Shown here in pieces: positions 61,916 to 64,000 of a DNA stretch of 64,000 nucleotides. Origin of the DNA: Karalla daura. Lineage: Eukaryota > Chordata > Actinopteri > Chaetodontiformes > Leiognathidae. The notes below the pieces were generated by a model, which saw only the letters and a program-made list of their open reading frames with translations, had not been told where the DNA came from and made no database searches. Position numbers and translations under genes: made by a program. Within the stretch, counting starts at the first letter, position 1. The number at the start of each line of letters is the position of its first letter. The DNA is taken from assembly GCA_029224185.1 (NCBI GenBank), contig CM055210.1:10223021-10287020 (forward strand), read 5' to 3'.

Positions 61916-64000
61916 TCGAAGAATAAAATCTGCATATTGAGCCATTTCAAGGGAATGCTTGACACTGTTCAGCTGTGACTGCTGATCATTAACATGGTAA
62001 TCACCAACTAACCTATTAATCATAAGACACTGCAACCCTTTTTGCAAGCATGACACTTCTCTGTAGATCAGTCAAAATGAGTAATGTCTCCTCTTTGATC
62101 CCATCTTTGAAATATCAACTACTGTAGGTCTATACGCAGCGTGACATGCAAAGAAAACAGAGCAACGTTTTTGATCTCAAGTCAGAAATCTAAAAACATG
62201 ATGGACATTCACTGTGATCCACTCAGGCTTTGCCAAGGCTCACATGCTAAAACAGCATCGCTCATGTCCTCGTCCGCACACTGATTGTAAGTAAGACTGG
62301 AGCTGAGCAGACGTGAGAGCTTTCAGGCCGCTGAGACCACTGCACTAAGAGTTAAGTAACAGGTGGACTACATCGTGCTGCTGCAGTCTTTCTGGTTATG
62401 TACTGTATAACAAACTCCATCCTGTGACCCACAGTAACACAGATATTCCCTCGACGGCCATTACCGCTTTCCTGACTACCGTGCTCCCTCTCCTGTGGCC
62501 TGTGCCCTGGAAATTATCCTCTAAATTAACTCACAGAGGATTTTTGTGAATGTCACATAACCTGCTAGCCCATGGCGTACGGGGCCTGTTTGCTTCTCCC
62601 ATGTGAGCAAGAGTTGTGATACTGTCAAACATTAAAGGGGTATGAGGGGGTTTTACTGCATATCCCTGCTGTCATAAAACAAGGCCGTGATGAGACATGA
62701 TGGAGTGTATTTACGAGGGACTGAAAGTGACAAGGGCGACTAGGAGTGAGGCATGCAATACAATTAGCAAGACTGACATTGAAGTGAATCACTAAAGTTA
62801 CAGACGAATTACACATATTTGATTGCAAATATTTTTTTTTACGTGATTGCAAACAGTGAGCACCATCTCAGCCAAGCCCTCTCGACTCTTTATGGATAAA
62901 TTAGTCAGTGGCAGACAACCAAAGAGGATTGTTTTCTGTAATTATTTCTTTTTTGTGTGTTATAACTGAATTGCCCCACTATATTTTTTTCTCCCTAGAA
63001 ATTCAGAAGACTCTATGCCTCCTTGATTTGATCAATTTAATAACGCCTGACACAGTCTTGGTCACTGGGGACTTATGAATGGCAATTATTGCTACCATTG
63101 CTGCAACTATTACACAGAGAAATGCGACTAATTAGGAATACTTACTGTTGAAAATAAATGCCACTGACCTGCATGTCAAATGAACATATCTTGACTTCCG
63201 TTTGTCTGTTACCTTTTTTTCTTTGATGGCAACAAATATATTGTTTTGACATATGCCAGTAGGGTTTGGCCCTCTTCAGACCTCTATTAGGTCTCAAGTC
63301 TGTCTCATTTCAGACTTGCGACTCACAAGGCCATCTTCATGTCACACCACATTACTTGTGAACATAATGAGACAACTTCAGGATCAGTTTTATTCTTGGG
63401 TGGCTGTTCATGCAGCGTAACTGAACCCACAAGAAATTAGTCTTAAGACAAGTTTAATTGAGATTAATGCTAGAGGGACAACAGTGCTAAATAAAGTTGT
63501 ACTTCATTTAAGGAATGTTGCCTGTAGCCTTTGAGCCTCTCATAAGGTTAATGCTAAGTGGTTATCACGGCTGCCCATAGAAAAGACAAATGTCATCTTT
63601 GGTGTGTGTCTTGGATGTTTTCGGGCCTGACTAGGATCTCTTCTTCCCGGCTGCTGGTCATGCTGTCTATATAATTACATATTATATAATATATAATTAA
63701 TTTTTACAGTCTTTTGTATTTTATTTAGACAATTAGACAATTTTCCTCATCATCATCTTCAGCTGAACTCTGGGTTGTTGACATCGTTGATAAATGCTGA
63801 GGGTAATTCATTATGGAGCTGAATTCTGTCATGACTCCTATTAAAGAGCTGAAAATAACAAGTGCCATAAACTCACCTTCAGTGGCTTACTGTGGGTGAG
63901 CAGGGCTTACAACAGATGATGGAAAATGAAAAGAATAACATGATAAGAATGAGATATTGACTTTTTTTTTTTTCTTTTTACAGGAATCTGAAGTTGCAGC
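61916..64000. other. upstream intergenic region, part 4
   Basis: Nothing recognisable beyond AT-rich stretches (63670-63705) and poly-T (63962-63972). Confidence 0.6.

Overview
The window is vertebrate nuclear DNA, almost certainly from a ray-finned (teleost) fish. It has split genes with GT-AG introns, long CA/GT and AT microsatellites, and many degenerate interspersed repeats of a type common in teleost genomes (the recurring tail with CCCACAGTCCAAAAACATGC and a GGATGGATGG end). No bacterial, viral or CRISPR-like structure was seen.

The only gene I can support lies on the minus strand: the first 13 coding exons of an ABCA-subfamily transporter closest to ABCA4 (the retinal ABC transporter of photoreceptor outer segments). 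Exon 1 with the start codon is at 32770-32835 and exon 13 at 5620-5796. The gene runs off the left edge, so all of transmembrane domain 1 after helix 1, both nucleotide-binding domains and the second half are outside the window. The 13 exons join in one open frame of about 622 codons, and every join has consistent phase with GT/AG ends. They encode the cytoplasmic N-terminus, transmembrane helix 1 and nearly all of the first large extracellular (lumenal) domain. Seven exon lengths (66, 94, 142, 128, 140, 117, 198, 206 and 177 bp group, except the variable ones) agree with the human ABCA4 lengths I remember; exons 4, 6, 7 and 8 are shorter.

Layout: 1-5619 is intron 13; 5620-32835 is the exon-bearing part; 32836 to about 33010 is the probable promoter/5' UTR, with a TATA-like element, a CRX-type site and a perfect-consensus RFX X-box; about 33 kb to 64 kb is non-coding as far as I can read, holding simple repeats, a 30-bp minisatellite, scattered SINE-like copies and some unassigned AT-rich sequence.

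The most interesting point is in exon 8. The ECD1 loop that in human ABCA4 reaches into the substrate cavity (NWYEDNN and the residues after it) is altered here: the aromatic pair is replaced (NIFEMNN) and the following ~20 residues are missing, while all six paired ECD1 cysteines, three N-glycosylation sites and the substrate-phosphate arginine are kept. That pattern suggests a structurally intact transporter copy with altered substrate contacts, rather than a decaying pseudogene. I did not find an undescribed multi-gene system.
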